DNA of 64,000 nucleotides from Alkalihalobacillus sp. FSL W8-0930 (GTDB lineage Bacteria > Bacillota > Bacilli > Bacillales > Bacillaceae_D), in the NCBI GenBank assembly GCA_037965595.1, contig CP150183.1, positions 1,178,001-1,242,000 of the forward strand. The letters run 5' to 3'. This document shows, piece by piece, positions 1-8,710 of this stretch; the stretch's first letter is position 1; every line of letters starts with the position of its first letter. The position numbers were made by a program, and so were the translations under genes. Under the pieces are notes generated by a model, which made no database searches, was not told the origin of the DNA, and saw nothing but the letters and a program-made list of their open reading frames with translations.

Positions 1-1401
1 ATCTAAATACGAGTAAGCTTTTTCAAGTCCAACACTATTCAGTAATGCGACTGCGGTCGTATTATACGAGCTTGCCAGTGCTTGATTTAATGTGACAGAC
101 CCAACTTCTTTATCGTTATAATTTTTAGGGCAATATCCTTCACTCGTCCCATCAGGGTAACACTTATTCTTTGAATCAATTTTAGCAGATGGTCCAACAC
201 CAGTTGTATCAATATAAGGGGCGAAGGAGAGCAACGGCTTAATTGATGATCCTGGCTGTCTAAAATCTTGGTAGCCACGGTTAAAGTTGAATTTCTCATA
301 GCCTTTTCCACCTGTTATGGCAATAAGCTTGTTAGACTCATTGTCAATGACTGCAAGCGAGCCTTGAATGTCTTCATTAGGAATTCGGCTAACTACAGAT
401 TGAACAGCTTTCTTTTGCATTAACGGCTTTAGGGCCGTATGAATGGCTATACCTTCTTCGTAAAGTCGTTGAATGCGAGCATCCAGCTCTTGATTAATAT
501 CTTCCTTTTGTTCAGGAGTTGTGGCGTTCTTCAGTTGATCAGCAAAGCCCTCTTTCTCGGCTACAAGATCTCTAAATTCATCTCGAACATACGTCACATA
601 GTCCGGGAACATGTCAGTCCGGGTTTGGATGGCAAGCTCGATCGTCTCTTCTGTCGCTTCAATGTATTCTTCTTCTGTAATCGTTTCTTCTTCGAGCATC
701 TTTTTTAATACCCATTGTTTTCGCTCTTCTGTCCGATCCTGATGATTAACTGGATCGTAGAAGCTTGGGTTGTTAGGAATGGCTGTGATAAAAGCAACCT
801 GTGCAAGGGAGAGGTCATTGCTGCTTTTACTAAAATAATATTGGCTTGCTGCTTCAATGCCATAGGCCTGATGACCAAAAAAAATGGAATTTAAGTAGAG
901 TTCAAGAATATCATCTTTCGTATAACGTTTTTCAAGCTCGCGCGAGTACAAGATCTCGCTTAATTTCCGTTGATACGTTTGTTCATGACTTAAGTAAATG
1001 TTACGAACCAGCTGCTGTGTAATCGTACTTCCACCTTGCTCTGTTTCGCTACTAGATGTGTTCGCTACAAATGCACGAGCGATCCCAGCCGTATCATACC
1101 CTTCGTGTTCATAAAAACGACGATCCTCGGTTGATACAAATGAATCAATAAATAACGGATTAATTTGGTCAAATGGTTTATAAACGCGGTTGGTATCCTT
1201 ATAGATCTCAGACACTAAGCGACCCTCTGAATCAAGGATGTAGCTATTAGATGAAAGAAACAACTCACCTAATTCGATATTCGTATCAAACGCCTCTGAT
1301 AATGTTTCTACTTCATTTACTTCTGCGCCAACACGTGTTAACAGCAGGACAAATGAAGCACACAGTACGACGATGATAATCCAGCCTGTACTTTGTCTCA
1401 T
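1..1401 (-). CDS. Class A penicillin-binding protein, 3' end outside window
   Basis: Bifunctional murein synthase: an N-terminal membrane anchor (about residues 5-25), a glycosyltransferase domain with EDRRFYEHEG near residue 92 and GGSTITQQL near residue 127, and a transpeptidase domain with the SxxK serine in PGSSIKP near residue 386 and the SYN motif near residue 442. The frame is open to the window edge, so 467 residues are seen and the KTG motif and C-terminus are missing. It would polymerise lipid II and cross-link glycan outside the membrane. The start ATG (1399-1401) follows a purine-rich AAAGTGAG. The gene is divergent from prkA. It resembles B. subtilis PbpF/PBP1A-type proteins; which paralogue it is cannot be settled here. 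Confidence 0.9.
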   Translation of the reverse strand, partial: MRQSTGWIIIVVLCASFVLLLTRVGAEVNEVETLSEAFDTNIELGELFLSSNSYILDSEGRLVSEIYKDTNRVYKPFDQINPLFIDSFVSTEDRRFYEHEGYDTAGIARAFVANTSSSETEQGGSTITQQLVRNIYLSHEQTYQRKLSEILYSRELEKRYTKDDILELYLNSIFFGHQAYGIEAASQYYFSKSSNDLSLAQVAFITAIPNNPSFYDPVNHQDRTEERKQWVLKKMLEEETITEEEYIEATEETIELAIQTRTDMFPDYVTYVRDEFRDLVAEKEGFADQLKNATTPEQKEDINQELDARIQRLYEEGIAIHTALKPLMQKKAVQSVVSRIPNEDIQGSLAVIDNESNKLIAITGGKGYEKFNFNRGYQDFRQPGSSIKPLLSFAPYIDTTGVGPSAKIDSKNKCYPDGTSEGYCPKNYNDKEVGSVTLNQALASSYNTTAVALLNSVGLEKAYSYLD

Positions 1402-1531
1402 ACTAATCTCACTTTCTTTAAGTCTACTTTTGCTAAAGTATACCATTGATTTGATGGAATTTACAGTTCACTAGGCGAATTAACTGCGACTTTATATGGG
1501 TTCATTTCATATGTTGGATTATGAAAAAGGG

Positions 1532-1560
1532 GCATGTTCAACTGGGCTAATGCATAGAAT
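1532..1560 (+). promoter_or_regulatory. SigE-type promoter of prkA
   Basis: GCATGTT (1532-1538), a 14-base spacer and CATAGAAT (1553-1560) match the mother-cell SigE pattern (KMATATT, 13-15 bases, CATANNNT) with one mismatch in the -35. The prkA start codon lies 37 bases downstream. B. subtilis prkA is known to be SigE-dependent, so sequence and family knowledge agree. Confidence 0.65.
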
Positions 1561-1596
1561 ACATTAATCTCGGATTCACGAGGATGGAGGGGTATT

Positions 1597-3492
1597 ATGA
1601 GTATATTAAAGAAGATTGAGCGCTTTCGTGAAGAAGAAGAACGGTTGAAGTGGGAAGGAACATTTGAAGATTATTTAGAACTGATTAAAGAAAAACCTTA
1701 TGTGACGCAGACCGCTCATTCCAGAGTGTTTAATATGATTGAAGATGCTGGGGTGGAGGAGAAAGACGGCAAAAAGACATTTTCCTTTTTTAAAGAGCAG
1801 ATCTATGGATTAGAAGAGTCAATTGAACAGTTAGTAGAGGAATACTTCCACTCGGCAGCCAAACGATTGGACGTTCGTAAGCGAATTTTGTTACTTATGG
1901 GACCAGTAAGTGGAGGGAAATCAACTCTTGTTACGATGCTAAAACGAGGACTTGAGCAATACTCTCGCACAGATCGTGGTGCCGTGTACGCTATTAAGGG
2001 CTGCCCAATGCATGAAGATCCACTCCATTTGATTCCTCAACACCTTCGAGCCGAATTTCAAGAAGAGTACGGTGTAAAGGTTGAAGGTCACTTATCTCCA
2101 TTGAATATGATGCGCCTTCAAGAGGAGTATGGAGGTAGAATTGAAGATGTACTCATTGAGCGTATTTTCTTCTCAGAGGATAAACGTACTGGAATTGGGA
2201 CATTTAGTCCATCTGATCCGAAGTCACAGGATATCGCTGATTTGACTGGAAGCATCGACTTTTCAACGATTGCTGAATACGGCTCTGAATCGGATCCTCG
2301 TGCCTATCGATTTGATGGAGAACTAAACAAAGCAAACCGAGGGATGATGGAGTTCCAGGAGATGCTGAAGTGTGATGAGAAATTCTTGTGGCACCTTCTG
2401 TCTCTAACGCAGGAAGGAAACTTCAAAGCAGGACGATTCGCCCTGATTTCGGCGGATGAGCTGATCGTGGCCCATACCAACGAATCCGAGTACAAAACCT
2501 TTATATCCAATAAGAAAAATGAGGCGCTCCACTCACGAATTATCGTAATGAAGATACCGTATAATTTAAAGGTGAGTGAAGAAGAGCGCATTTATAAAAA
2601 GATGATCGATGACAGTGATCTCTCCCATGTCCATATCGCACCTCATGCTCTTAAAGTTGCAGCAATCTTTACGATCCTTACGAGATTAAAGGATACTACA
2701 AAGTCTGGTGTCGACTTAATTAAGAAGCTTCGCTTGTATGATGGAGAAAGTGTAGAGGGCTTTAACTCACAGGATTTGGCTGAACTGAAAAACGAGCACA
2801 CGGATGAGGGAATGAGCGGGATTGATCCACGTTATGTCATTAACCGTATTTCTTCGGCCATTATTCGTAAGCAGTTAACGTCTATTAATGCATTAGATGT
2901 CCTGCGTTCTATTAAAGAAGGCTTGGATGCGCATGCATCGATCTCGAAGGAAGAACGAGAGCGCTATATGGACTTTATCTCAACTGCTCGTAAAGAATAC
3001 GACACGATTGCGAAAAAAGAAGTACAAAAAGCATTTGTGTATTCATATGATGAGTCTGCCAAAACGCTTATGGATAATTATTTAGATAATGTGGAAGCAT
3101 ATTGCAACAAGAATAAGCTACGCGATCCATTGACTGGTGAAGAAATGACACCAGATGAGAAGCTTATGCGTTCGATTGAAGAACAGATCGGAATCTCGGA
3201 AAATGCAAAAAAAGCATTCAGGGAAGAGATCTTAATTCGCATCTCGGCATACGCAAGAAAAGGCAAAAAGTTTGATTACAACTCGCACGAACGCCTGCGT
3301 GAAGCGATCCAGAAAAAGCTATTTGCCGACCTAAAAGATATTGTTAAAATCACAACATCTGTAAAAACGCCGGATGAATCCCAGCTTAAGAAAGTAAACG
3401 AGGTCATCGCCCGTTTAATTGATGAGCATGGATACAATTCAACCTCGGCCAACGAACTTCTACGTTATGTAGGTAGCTTGTTGAATCGTTAA
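1597..3492 (+). CDS. prkA: PrkA serine protein kinase / AAA ATPase
   Basis: The 631 residues equal the B. subtilis PrkA length as I recall it. An AAA-type N-terminal domain carries the Walker A loop GPVSGGKS (residues 102-109), followed by the PrkA C-terminal domain. Family members (enteric YeaG) phosphorylate proteins on serine; in B. subtilis PrkA acts in the mother cell and affects SigK-dependent gene expression, and AAA protease-like activity has also been proposed. The start has a strong GGATGGAGG. In B. subtilis yhbH follows directly; here yhbH is 8.6 kb away with unrelated genes between. A terminator follows, so the gene appears monocistronic. Confidence 0.95.
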   Translation: MSILKKIERFREEEERLKWEGTFEDYLELIKEKPYVTQTAHSRVFNMIEDAGVEEKDGKKTFSFFKEQIYGLEESIEQLVEEYFHSAAKRLDVRKRILLLMGPVSGGKSTLVTMLKRGLEQYSRTDRGAVYAIKGCPMHEDPLHLIPQHLRAEFQEEYGVKVEGHLSPLNMMRLQEEYGGRIEDVLIERIFFSEDKRTGIGTFSPSDPKSQDIADLTGSIDFSTIAEYGSESDPRAYRFDGELNKANRGMMEFQEMLKCDEKFLWHLLSLTQEGNFKAGRFALISADELIVAHTNESEYKTFISNKKNEALHSRIIVMKIPYNLKVSEEERIYKKMIDDSDLSHVHIAPHALKVAAIFTILTRLKDTTKSGVDLIKKLRLYDGESVEGFNSQDLAELKNEHTDEGMSGIDPRYVINRISSAIIRKQLTSINALDVLRSIKEGLDAHASISKEERERYMDFISTARKEYDTIAKKEVQKAFVYSYDESAKTLMDNYLDNVEAYCNKNKLRDPLTGEEMTPDEKLMRSIEEQIGISENAKKAFREEILIRISAYARKGKKFDYNSHERLREAIQKKLFADLKDIVKITTSVKTPDESQLKKVNEVIARLIDEHGYNSTSANELLRYVGSLLNR

Positions 3493-3499
3493 ACGCTTG

Positions 3500-3533
3500 G
3501 AACCGATGAAGCCTGGCTCATCGGTTCTTTTTG
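3500..3533 (+). terminator. Rho-independent terminator of prkA
   Basis: A 10-bp perfect stem (GAACCGATGA with TCATCGGTTC) and a 7-base loop are followed by a T run, eight bases after the prkA stop. Confidence 0.85.
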
Positions 3534-3706
3534 GTGCAGAAAGTACGATAAAAAACGTTAATTTTACAAATGCACGAGTGAAGCCTGAATTAAGAAGGCT
3601 GATCACACTTTACCGTATAGATAATCATGAGTAAAGCAACGCGGCAAGGTTGTCGTCTTTGTTTAAAAGTGGTAAATTGAAAAGAAAAGAATGGCGGAGG
3701 AACAGT

Positions 3707-4240
3707 GTGAGTACAACGAAAAGTGAGATCTTTGGTTGGGTAAAGGCAATCATTATTGCAATTCTACTAGCAGTGATCATACGAGCCTTCTTATTCACGA
3801 GTTATGAAGTAAGAGGTGAGTCCATGCTTCCAACAGCTCATGAAGGAGAGCTGTTTATTGTGAATAAGCTAAATTATAAATTTGGTGAACCAAAGCATGA
3901 TGATTTAATTGTCTTTCACGCGACAGAAGAGGAAGATTACATTAAGCGTGTGATTGGCTTGCCAGGTGATACGATTCAGGTGGACAATGACATTCTTTAT
4001 ATTAATGGCGAAGAAGTAGCGGAGCCTTATTTAGATGAAGTCAAACCAGGACCTGGAAAGTATACGGAAGACTTTGACGAGATTGTTGTACCTGAGGGAC
4101 ATGTTTTTGTAATGGGAGACAACCGCCCAAGCAGTCTTGATAGTCGCCGTATTGGGCCAGTAAGTGAAGACCAAATTGTAGGAAAAGTTGATTTGCGTTT
4201 TTGGCCGTTACCTGAGTTTTCATTTATGGGAAATAAATAA
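3707..4240 (+). CDS. Type I signal peptidase (SipS/SipT type)
   Basis: Cleaves signal peptides of exported proteins at the outer face of the membrane. The 177 residues hold one N-terminal membrane anchor (about 12-30), catalytic Ser39 in RGESMLPT, catalytic Lys80 in YIKRVIG, and the GDNR..S.DSR box near 138-148. The length suits the Gram-positive single-anchor enzymes. I chose GTG at 3707 because GGAGG sits six bases upstream; a TTG at 3650 would add 19 residues but has no suitable ribosome binding site. It ends in a bidirectional terminator shared with yidD. Which of the several Bacillus Sip paralogues it matches is unclear. Confidence 0.93.
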   Translation: MSTTKSEIFGWVKAIIIAILLAVIIRAFLFTSYEVRGESMLPTAHEGELFIVNKLNYKFGEPKHDDLIVFHATEEEDYIKRVIGLPGDTIQVDNDILYINGEEVAEPYLDEVKPGPGKYTEDFDEIVVPEGHVFVMGDNRPSSLDSRRIGPVSEDQIVGKVDLRFWPLPEFSFMGNK

Positions 4241-4242
4241 GC

Positions 4243-4277
4243 AAAAGCCGGAATCCACGTGTGATTCCGGCTTTTTT
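4243..4277. terminator. Bidirectional terminator between sip and yidD
   Basis: AAAGCCGGAATC pairs with GATTCCGGCTTT around a short loop, with A and T runs on the two sides. It can serve both convergent genes, and it touches the yidD stop codon. Confidence 0.85.
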
Positions 4278-4530
4278 AATGGTGATGCTGGCAATGGGGA
4301 GAAGTAGATTCCTCTTCCTCGCCCGGAGGCATGTCAATTCCACCTGGATGAAAGGGATGACATTTAGCTAAACGTTTCAGTAGAAGCCAGGATCCTTTGG
4401 CTGCACCAAATCTTGTAACAACCGTTGCTCCGTATTGCGAGCAAGTTGGATAGAATCTGCATGTTGGAGGCGTGTAACGAGAGATAAACCGCCGATAAAA
4501 CCGAATGATGGCTAAGATGAGCTGTTTCAA
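4276..4530 (-). CDS. yidD: YidD, membrane protein insertion efficiency factor
   Basis: Small peripheral membrane protein thought to help YidC/SpoIIIJ insert membrane proteins. The family core is clear: YRRFISRYTPPTCRFYPTCS and then KCHPFHPGG, with three conserved cysteines and an amphipathic N-terminus. A His-rich tail (HCQHHH) closes the protein, as in many homologues. The start is TTG at 4530, preceded by AGGAGGAG; the frame runs 17 codons further upstream, but that segment contains the ribosome binding site. Length is 84 residues. It lies downstream of the VanY-type lipoprotein with 52 bases between them. Confidence 0.9.
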   Translation of the reverse strand: MKQLILAIIRFYRRFISRYTPPTCRFYPTCSQYGATVVTRFGAAKGSWLLLKRLAKCHPFHPGGIDMPPGEEEESTSPHCQHHH

Positions 4531-4582
4531 ATGACCATCTCCTCCTAATAAGTAGAGGCCCGCATTAAGCGAGCCACACACA

Positions 4583-5434
4583 TTATATTTCTTTCACCAA
4601 ATCAAAGAATTCTTCAAGAGCTAGTTGATTCTCGTAAATCTCAATTGCTGCTTCCCCTACATAACGAAGATGCCATGGCTCATACCCGTATCCGGTGATA
4701 TCTTCTTTATCCCTTTGGTATCGAATAATAAAGCCAAAATGATGCGCATTCTCCGAAAGCCATTGACCTTCTTTTGTATCCTCATATTCCTGTACAAGAC
4801 TATAGTTCACACTTGCACTTGAAACATCCATCGCAAGCCCCGATTGATGTTCACTACTTCCAGGGTTTGCAACAAATTCTTGATCAGGGCCAGACTTCGA
4901 TACTGCCTGATCATACAGCTCCTGCTGACGATCATATGAACGGTACCCTGAAACGGCAGCTAGTTCAATATCTTCCTCATTAGCCGCTGCAAATAATGCT
5001 TCTAGCGCTCCAGCCGCTTCTTCACGCATGTAACTTTTAGGAATATCCTGATGACCATAAGAGAATTTCACATCTGGAATCACAAGATCCTCTGGCTCAT
5101 AGTCACTAGGTAATAAAAAGTCATGGTTCACAAAGGTTAAGATATTATCAGGATTTTGAATGATGGCTTGTCCATCAACTTCTTCAATGTCATTAAAATA
5201 TTCAGTAGGAAGAGACATCGTTTCTTCGTCAAACACTTCTTCCTCTTCGTCAGCCGGTTCATCTTCATCCTCGGCTTGATTTGAATCATCAGGTGTTGGT
5301 TGATCTTCTGTTTGTTCTTGCTGTTCATTCGATGGATTTGAATCGTCAGGTGACGACTGCTGGTCATCCTGTTGGCACGCACTAACCATAATCGTACTGA
5401 GTGCGACAATGAATAACCATTTATTCTTCTTCAT
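4583..5434 (-). CDS. VanY-type D,D-carboxypeptidase lipoprotein (M15B)
   Basis: Exported zinc peptidase expected to trim the terminal D-Ala from peptidoglycan stem peptides. A signal peptide ends in the lipobox VSAC (residues 17-20), followed by a long acidic Glu/Asp/Gln/Ser linker and an M15B catalytic domain: SGYRSYDRQQ, then SEHQSGLAMD (His and Asp zinc ligands), then EPWHLRYVG (catalytic Glu and His). The start ATG at 5434 has AGGCAGG eight bases upstream; an ATG 33 bases earlier lacks a binding site. It resembles B. subtilis YodJ/LdcB-type proteins. The acidic linker would suit an alkaline or saline exterior (inference). Confidence 0.88.
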   Translation of the reverse strand: MKKNKWLFIVALSTIMVSACQQDDQQSSPDDSNPSNEQQEQTEDQPTPDDSNQAEDEDEPADEEEEVFDEETMSLPTEYFNDIEEVDGQAIIQNPDNILTFVNHDFLLPSDYEPEDLVIPDVKFSYGHQDIPKSYMREEAAGALEALFAAANEEDIELAAVSGYRSYDRQQELYDQAVSKSGPDQEFVANPGSSEHQSGLAMDVSSASVNYSLVQEYEDTKEGQWLSENAHHFGFIIRYQRDKEDITGYGYEPWHLRYVGEAAIEIYENQLALEEFFDLVKEI

Positions 5435-5542
5435 AAGTACATACCTGCCTAACGTAGTTTCTTTCATCTATATATGTGAGTATACCACACGGCTTATCTG
5501 TTCAAAAGCCAGCTACATAAGGATAGCCAGCTTTTCATTGAA

Positions 5543-5767
5543 TTATCCGGACTTTGAGTATCGTTGTGTAACGGGAGCGTAGGAAAGAATTCGATCTAAA
5601 GAAAAACGTCTGATATGCTTCTTGTGATGGCAATACGCAGAGAGAATACCGTTCGAGATGGATTCCGGTGTGATGACTCGATGACTAATTTCATTTGACT
5701 TTGAAAGGTATATAAGCTCAATTGGTGTTCTGGATAAACAAATTTTTGTTAGCTGAGACGTATACAC
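5543..5767 (-). CDS. Small WYL-like domain protein
   Basis: A 74-residue protein whose core (IELIYLSK...HRVITPESI...ILSAYCHHKKHIRRFSLDRI) follows the WYL-domain pattern: a strand, a basic loop and a terminal F-x-LDRI motif. WYL domains usually sit in larger transcription regulators and sense ligands or nucleic acid; free-standing short versions occur in Bacillus but their role is unknown. The start is GTG at 5767 behind AGGAGGTGATG, a very strong site. No HTH is present. The upstream 400 bases hold no confident gene. Confidence 0.6.
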   Translation of the reverse strand: MYTSQLTKICLSRTPIELIYLSKSNEISHRVITPESISNGILSAYCHHKKHIRRFSLDRILSYAPVTQRYSKSG

Positions 5768-6171
5768 GTCATCACCTCCTATAAGAAAGTATATGCGAAC
5801 GTAGGTTCTTATACAACAATATATATTTTCTGGTTATGTTATTTATTTCTATGGTAGGTGATGGTGGATTGGGGGTATTTACTTAATTGGTGGGAAGAAA
5901 CAGCCTGTGGACTGAGTGAACGGGTTAAGGAATATGGAGGCGTAATTAATATCCTATACGTTCCTGAATAATTTTAACGAGTGAACGACTGACGAGGAGT
6001 TTAAGAGCGGAAAGAAAAGATAGACGTGAAAAAAAGCAGCTATTTGCTGCTTTAAATCTTCTTATGGTAGTTTTAATCCTTTAGGTAGCGGGGTGCATCA
6101 GGCTATGCCCTTACTTTAAGTATTTCAGTAAGGGTGAATCCATCAGTCACGCTATTTTTTCTTAGTAGTTA
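5768..6171. other. Gene-poor spacer, 404 bases
   Basis: No confident gene on either strand. It contains the ribosome binding site of the WYL-like gene, a 36-codon frame without a usable binding site (5861-5971) and a hairpin near 6033-6053. GC is low compared with the flanks. Confidence 0.5.
6030..6053 (-). terminator. Probable terminator for the YcxB-like locus
   Basis: On the minus strand AAAGCAGC pairs with GCTGCTTT around a 5-base loop and is followed by T residues. It lies downstream of the truncated gene copy at 6172. Confidence 0.6.
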
Positions 6172-6381
6172 TCATGAAATACTAACATTGAATTTTGCTT
6201 GTATAAGTTGATCTAGTTTATTTCTTCCTTCTAATGGTAAATCCTTAGGGTATTTTGGGAACATAGCTACTTTTTCATAATCATTAAAGTACATAAATAC
6301 GTACAAATTGTCTGTATCCACTAAAGCACAATCAATCCATTTATATGGCTTTTCATTAATCTCGATAAATTCTTCATTTAT
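6172..6381 (-). pseudogene. Truncated tandem copy of the YcxB-like gene (3' remnant)
   Basis: An open stretch of about 69 codons, ending in TGA at 6172-6174, aligns with the C-terminal half of the intact neighbour at 6378-6902. Shared segments include VDTD.LYVFMY, FPK.PKDLPLE and the end KFNV.I. It has no start codon or binding site of its own and abuts the neighbour's stop codon in another frame. This looks like a tandem duplication that lost the 5' half of one copy. Divergence is clear, so the event is not recent. Confidence 0.75.
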
Positions 6382-6902
6382 AAGCGTATATTAACATTGA
6401 ACTTTTCTTGAATAATTCGATTTAATTTATCTCTTTCTTCTAATGGGAGATCCTTGGGGAATTTCGGGAATAAAGTGACTTTATAACTATCCTTTAAGTA
6501 CATAAAAACATATAAATCGTCTGTATCTACTATAGAATACTCATTCCACATATATTGCTTATCGTTGGATGTAATAAACTCATTATTGAAAGAAAAAGTA
6601 ACTTTTTTTCCTAAGAATTGCTTATGTATCTCTTTTTTTATAAAGACTTTTTTAGTTTTCATTGCAAATACATTATCCATACGCCCATTTCCAAGGCTCA
6701 CCATTAAAACTAATGCAATAATTACAAAAAATAGAATTAGATATGATACATCAAAATAAATATAGAAGATTAGAACACTAACTGCAATGAGAATATTTAT
6801 TGCTAAACCAATGCGTTTACGTTTTTTATAAAATGGATGGTGATTTACGAAATTCTCCACATATCTTTCAAAAGCTTCGTAGTCTAATTCATAAGTAAAA
6901 AT
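6378..6902 (-). CDS. YcxB-like membrane protein with probable ATT start
   Basis: A 174-residue protein with two membrane segments (about 35-75) and a C-terminal YcxB-type beta domain; function unknown. From the first canonical start (GTG at 6860) the protein would lose its N-terminal FTYELDYEAFERY segment, which is typical for this family. Reading upstream, the frame is open back to an ATT at 6902 with AGGAGG exactly eight bases before it, and an in-frame TAG lies four codons further up. I therefore place the start at ATT, a rare initiation codon. If wrong, the CDS is 6378-6860. A truncated copy lies immediately downstream. Confidence 0.6.
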   Translation of the reverse strand: MFTYELDYEAFERYVENFVNHHPFYKKRKRIGLAINILIAVSVLIFYIYFDVSYLILFFVIIALVLMVSLGNGRMDNVFAMKTKKVFIKKEIHKQFLGKKVTFSFNNEFITSNDKQYMWNEYSIVDTDDLYVFMYLKDSYKVTLFPKFPKDLPLEERDKLNRIIQEKFNVNIRL

Positions 6903-7125
6903 TCCTTTTCCCTCCTAATTTTCTAATGATCCCAGTGTAACATAAATCAATCATTTGAGATTGCTTAGAATGATGATTGCAAAAGACTTCTAGTCAGGTA
7001 TCTGAAGCTAGGGTATATGCTTTAAGTAATACAAACCATTTAATCCTACAGAATAATTGAATATCCTTCCAATATAAGTTTTGTAAGATTATCCTGTTTA
7101 TATAAACTGAGAGGAGAGAATTTTT

Positions 7126-7569
7126 ATGGAAGGTAAGAGAGACAAGAACATCATTTTCTTCTTTAACAAACTTAACAGGATAAAAGAAGGTAGAAGAAAG
7201 GACAATAACAAATTATTATCTTATTCTTTACGACTATTAGATAATAATCAGCTAGAGTTACTTGAAATCGAGCAAATTGATGAACTTATATGTGTATCAG
7301 AATCTAGTAAATCTGATCATAGTCAACCAAGAATTAGTGTATTTTTATCTTCAATAGCCATTATTCTCGCAATATTTATCAGTATATTCAATATTCAAGA
7401 ACTAGAGTCTATAGAAGAAACTTTATTTATATTAACAGGTCTTATGCTCGTTATAGTAACTTGTGTTATATTCGCAGTTAAGCTTGAGCAAAAAAGACTA
7501 AAAAGGTACAGTGATATCTGCTACTTTTCAGAAAAATTAAGACAAGCTAAAGAGAAATTAAAGACTTGA
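7126..7569 (+). CDS. Unrecognised two-helix membrane protein
   Basis: 147 residues, function not recognised. The N-terminal half is charged and probably helical; two membrane segments lie at about 75-92 and 100-118, followed by a basic, probably coiled tail ending in QAKEKLKT. GAGGAGAG with an 8-base spacer precedes the ATG. It is markedly AT-rich, like the flanking YcxB-like locus, and is flanked by long spacers, so it may be an acquired gene. Its size and two-helix layout resemble accessory or immunity-type membrane proteins, but nothing in the sequence proves that. Confidence 0.6.
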   Translation: MEGKRDKNIIFFFNKLNRIKEGRRKDNNKLLSYSLRLLDNNQLELLEIEQIDELICVSESSKSDHSQPRISVFLSSIAIILAIFISIFNIQELESIEETLFILTGLMLVIVTCVIFAVKLEQKRLKRYSDICYFSEKLRQAKEKLKT

Positions 7570-7876
7570 TTACTTAGCGGCTTTTAACCAACCTAAAATG
7601 GGTTAATAATAGATTATCAACGTAGAGAAAACACCAATCGTAAGACTAAAAAGTTTTTTGTCTTTAAATATGTATTCCATTGTCCTTTTCAATATAGGAA
7701 TTACTGTTAAATTTTAATATTATTTAATACTGAACAGTAATAATTTATATTTCTCATCATACCTGTATCGCAAACAACAAGTGCATAACCCATTCAAACC
7801 ATTCCTTTGCTGAGTAAACTGATGTACTTCTAATTTTTATATTTCCCTTGTTGAACTGTTAGAAAGGATGGAATCA
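7570..7876. other. AT-rich spacer, 307 bases
   Basis: Between the small membrane protein and the AraC-type regulator. I see no gene and no convincing terminator; the promoter of the regulator presumably lies here. Confidence 0.5.
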
Positions 7877-8710
7877 ATGACTACTTTAATTGAAGCGTCC
7901 GATTGTTTGTTGTTATCTACAGATCAAAAGAAATCAGAAAGTGTTTGGCGAAACGATCCTTGCTATAAATTTATGTTTTCGCTAAAAGGTTCTATGACCT
8001 ATCAAAGCAGACGAAACGATCTTTCAATAAATGAAAATGAGTTTATAATTTTTAATCCACATGACCAACATCGACAGATTGCCGTAGATGAACATAAATT
8101 TTTGGTTGAGCTAGAGCCGACATTTCTTAACGAAGCGGCAGCTGCCATTTCGGTCATAAGGGAAGATCTTTTCTTTGCGCAAACGACACAAAAAAATCTA
8201 CTCGTTGAGCAATGGGTCCAATTTGTTCAACACTATATGCTGATGGAAGAACAAGACGGAAGTCGGTCTTCTGAAGTTTTTTTAGAGCATAGTTTTGCTC
8301 AACTTAGTTTATTGCTGGTCAAGTCAGCTATTGGGACACATAGTTCTGACCTAATTACTGAACCTTTTCGCTCGACCCACCCTGCAATTGTTTCCGTGAT
8401 GGGGGCCTTAAAAGATGATTATCAGCATGACTGGAGCCTGGATGAAATGGCAGCGTTGCTGGATATCAGCAAATTTCAATTCGCTCATCTTTTTAAAGAA
8501 AGGGTCGGCGTTTCACCTTATTCTTGGCTTCAGCTTTATCGACTTATCAGAACTCAGGATTTACTAGTACATACGCGGCGAACGATTACGGACATCGCCA
8601 TTAGCTGCGGGTTTTCTTCTGTTGCTGTTTACAATCAGTTATTTAAACGCCTCTATGGATTCCCGCCGAGCTTTTTCCGTCAAAGCCATTCGAATCAGGT
8701 AGAAGACTGA
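7877..8710 (+). CDS. AraC-family transcription regulator
   Basis: 277 residues: an N-terminal cupin-like sensing domain (about 1-140, with NPHDQHRQ) and a C-terminal double helix-turn-helix (about 180-270) with DEMAALLDISKFQFAHLFKERVGVSP and the signature TDIAISCGFSS...FNQLFKR-type ending LYGFPPSFFR. The ATG at 7877 has AGAAAGG nine bases upstream, better than the ATG at 7868, which touches it. The last 72 bases overlap the convergent MFS exporter. AraC regulators often control a neighbouring transporter, so this exporter is the likely target (inference). Confidence 0.88.
   Translation: MTTLIEASDCLLLSTDQKKSESVWRNDPCYKFMFSLKGSMTYQSRRNDLSINENEFIIFNPHDQHRQIAVDEHKFLVELEPTFLNEAAAAISVIREDLFFAQTTQKNLLVEQWVQFVQHYMLMEEQDGSRSSEVFLEHSFAQLSLLLVKSAIGTHSSDLITEPFRSTHPAIVSVMGALKDDYQHDWSLDEMAALLDISKFQFAHLFKERVGVSPYSWLQLYRLIRTQDLLVHTRRTITDIAISCGFSSVAVYNQLFKRLYGFPPSFFRQSHSNQVED

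Noticed and set aside
5861-5971. 36-codon frame with protein-like composition
   Set aside because: The ATG directly touches the only AGGTG and an in-frame stop is two codons upstream; no support beyond an open frame.
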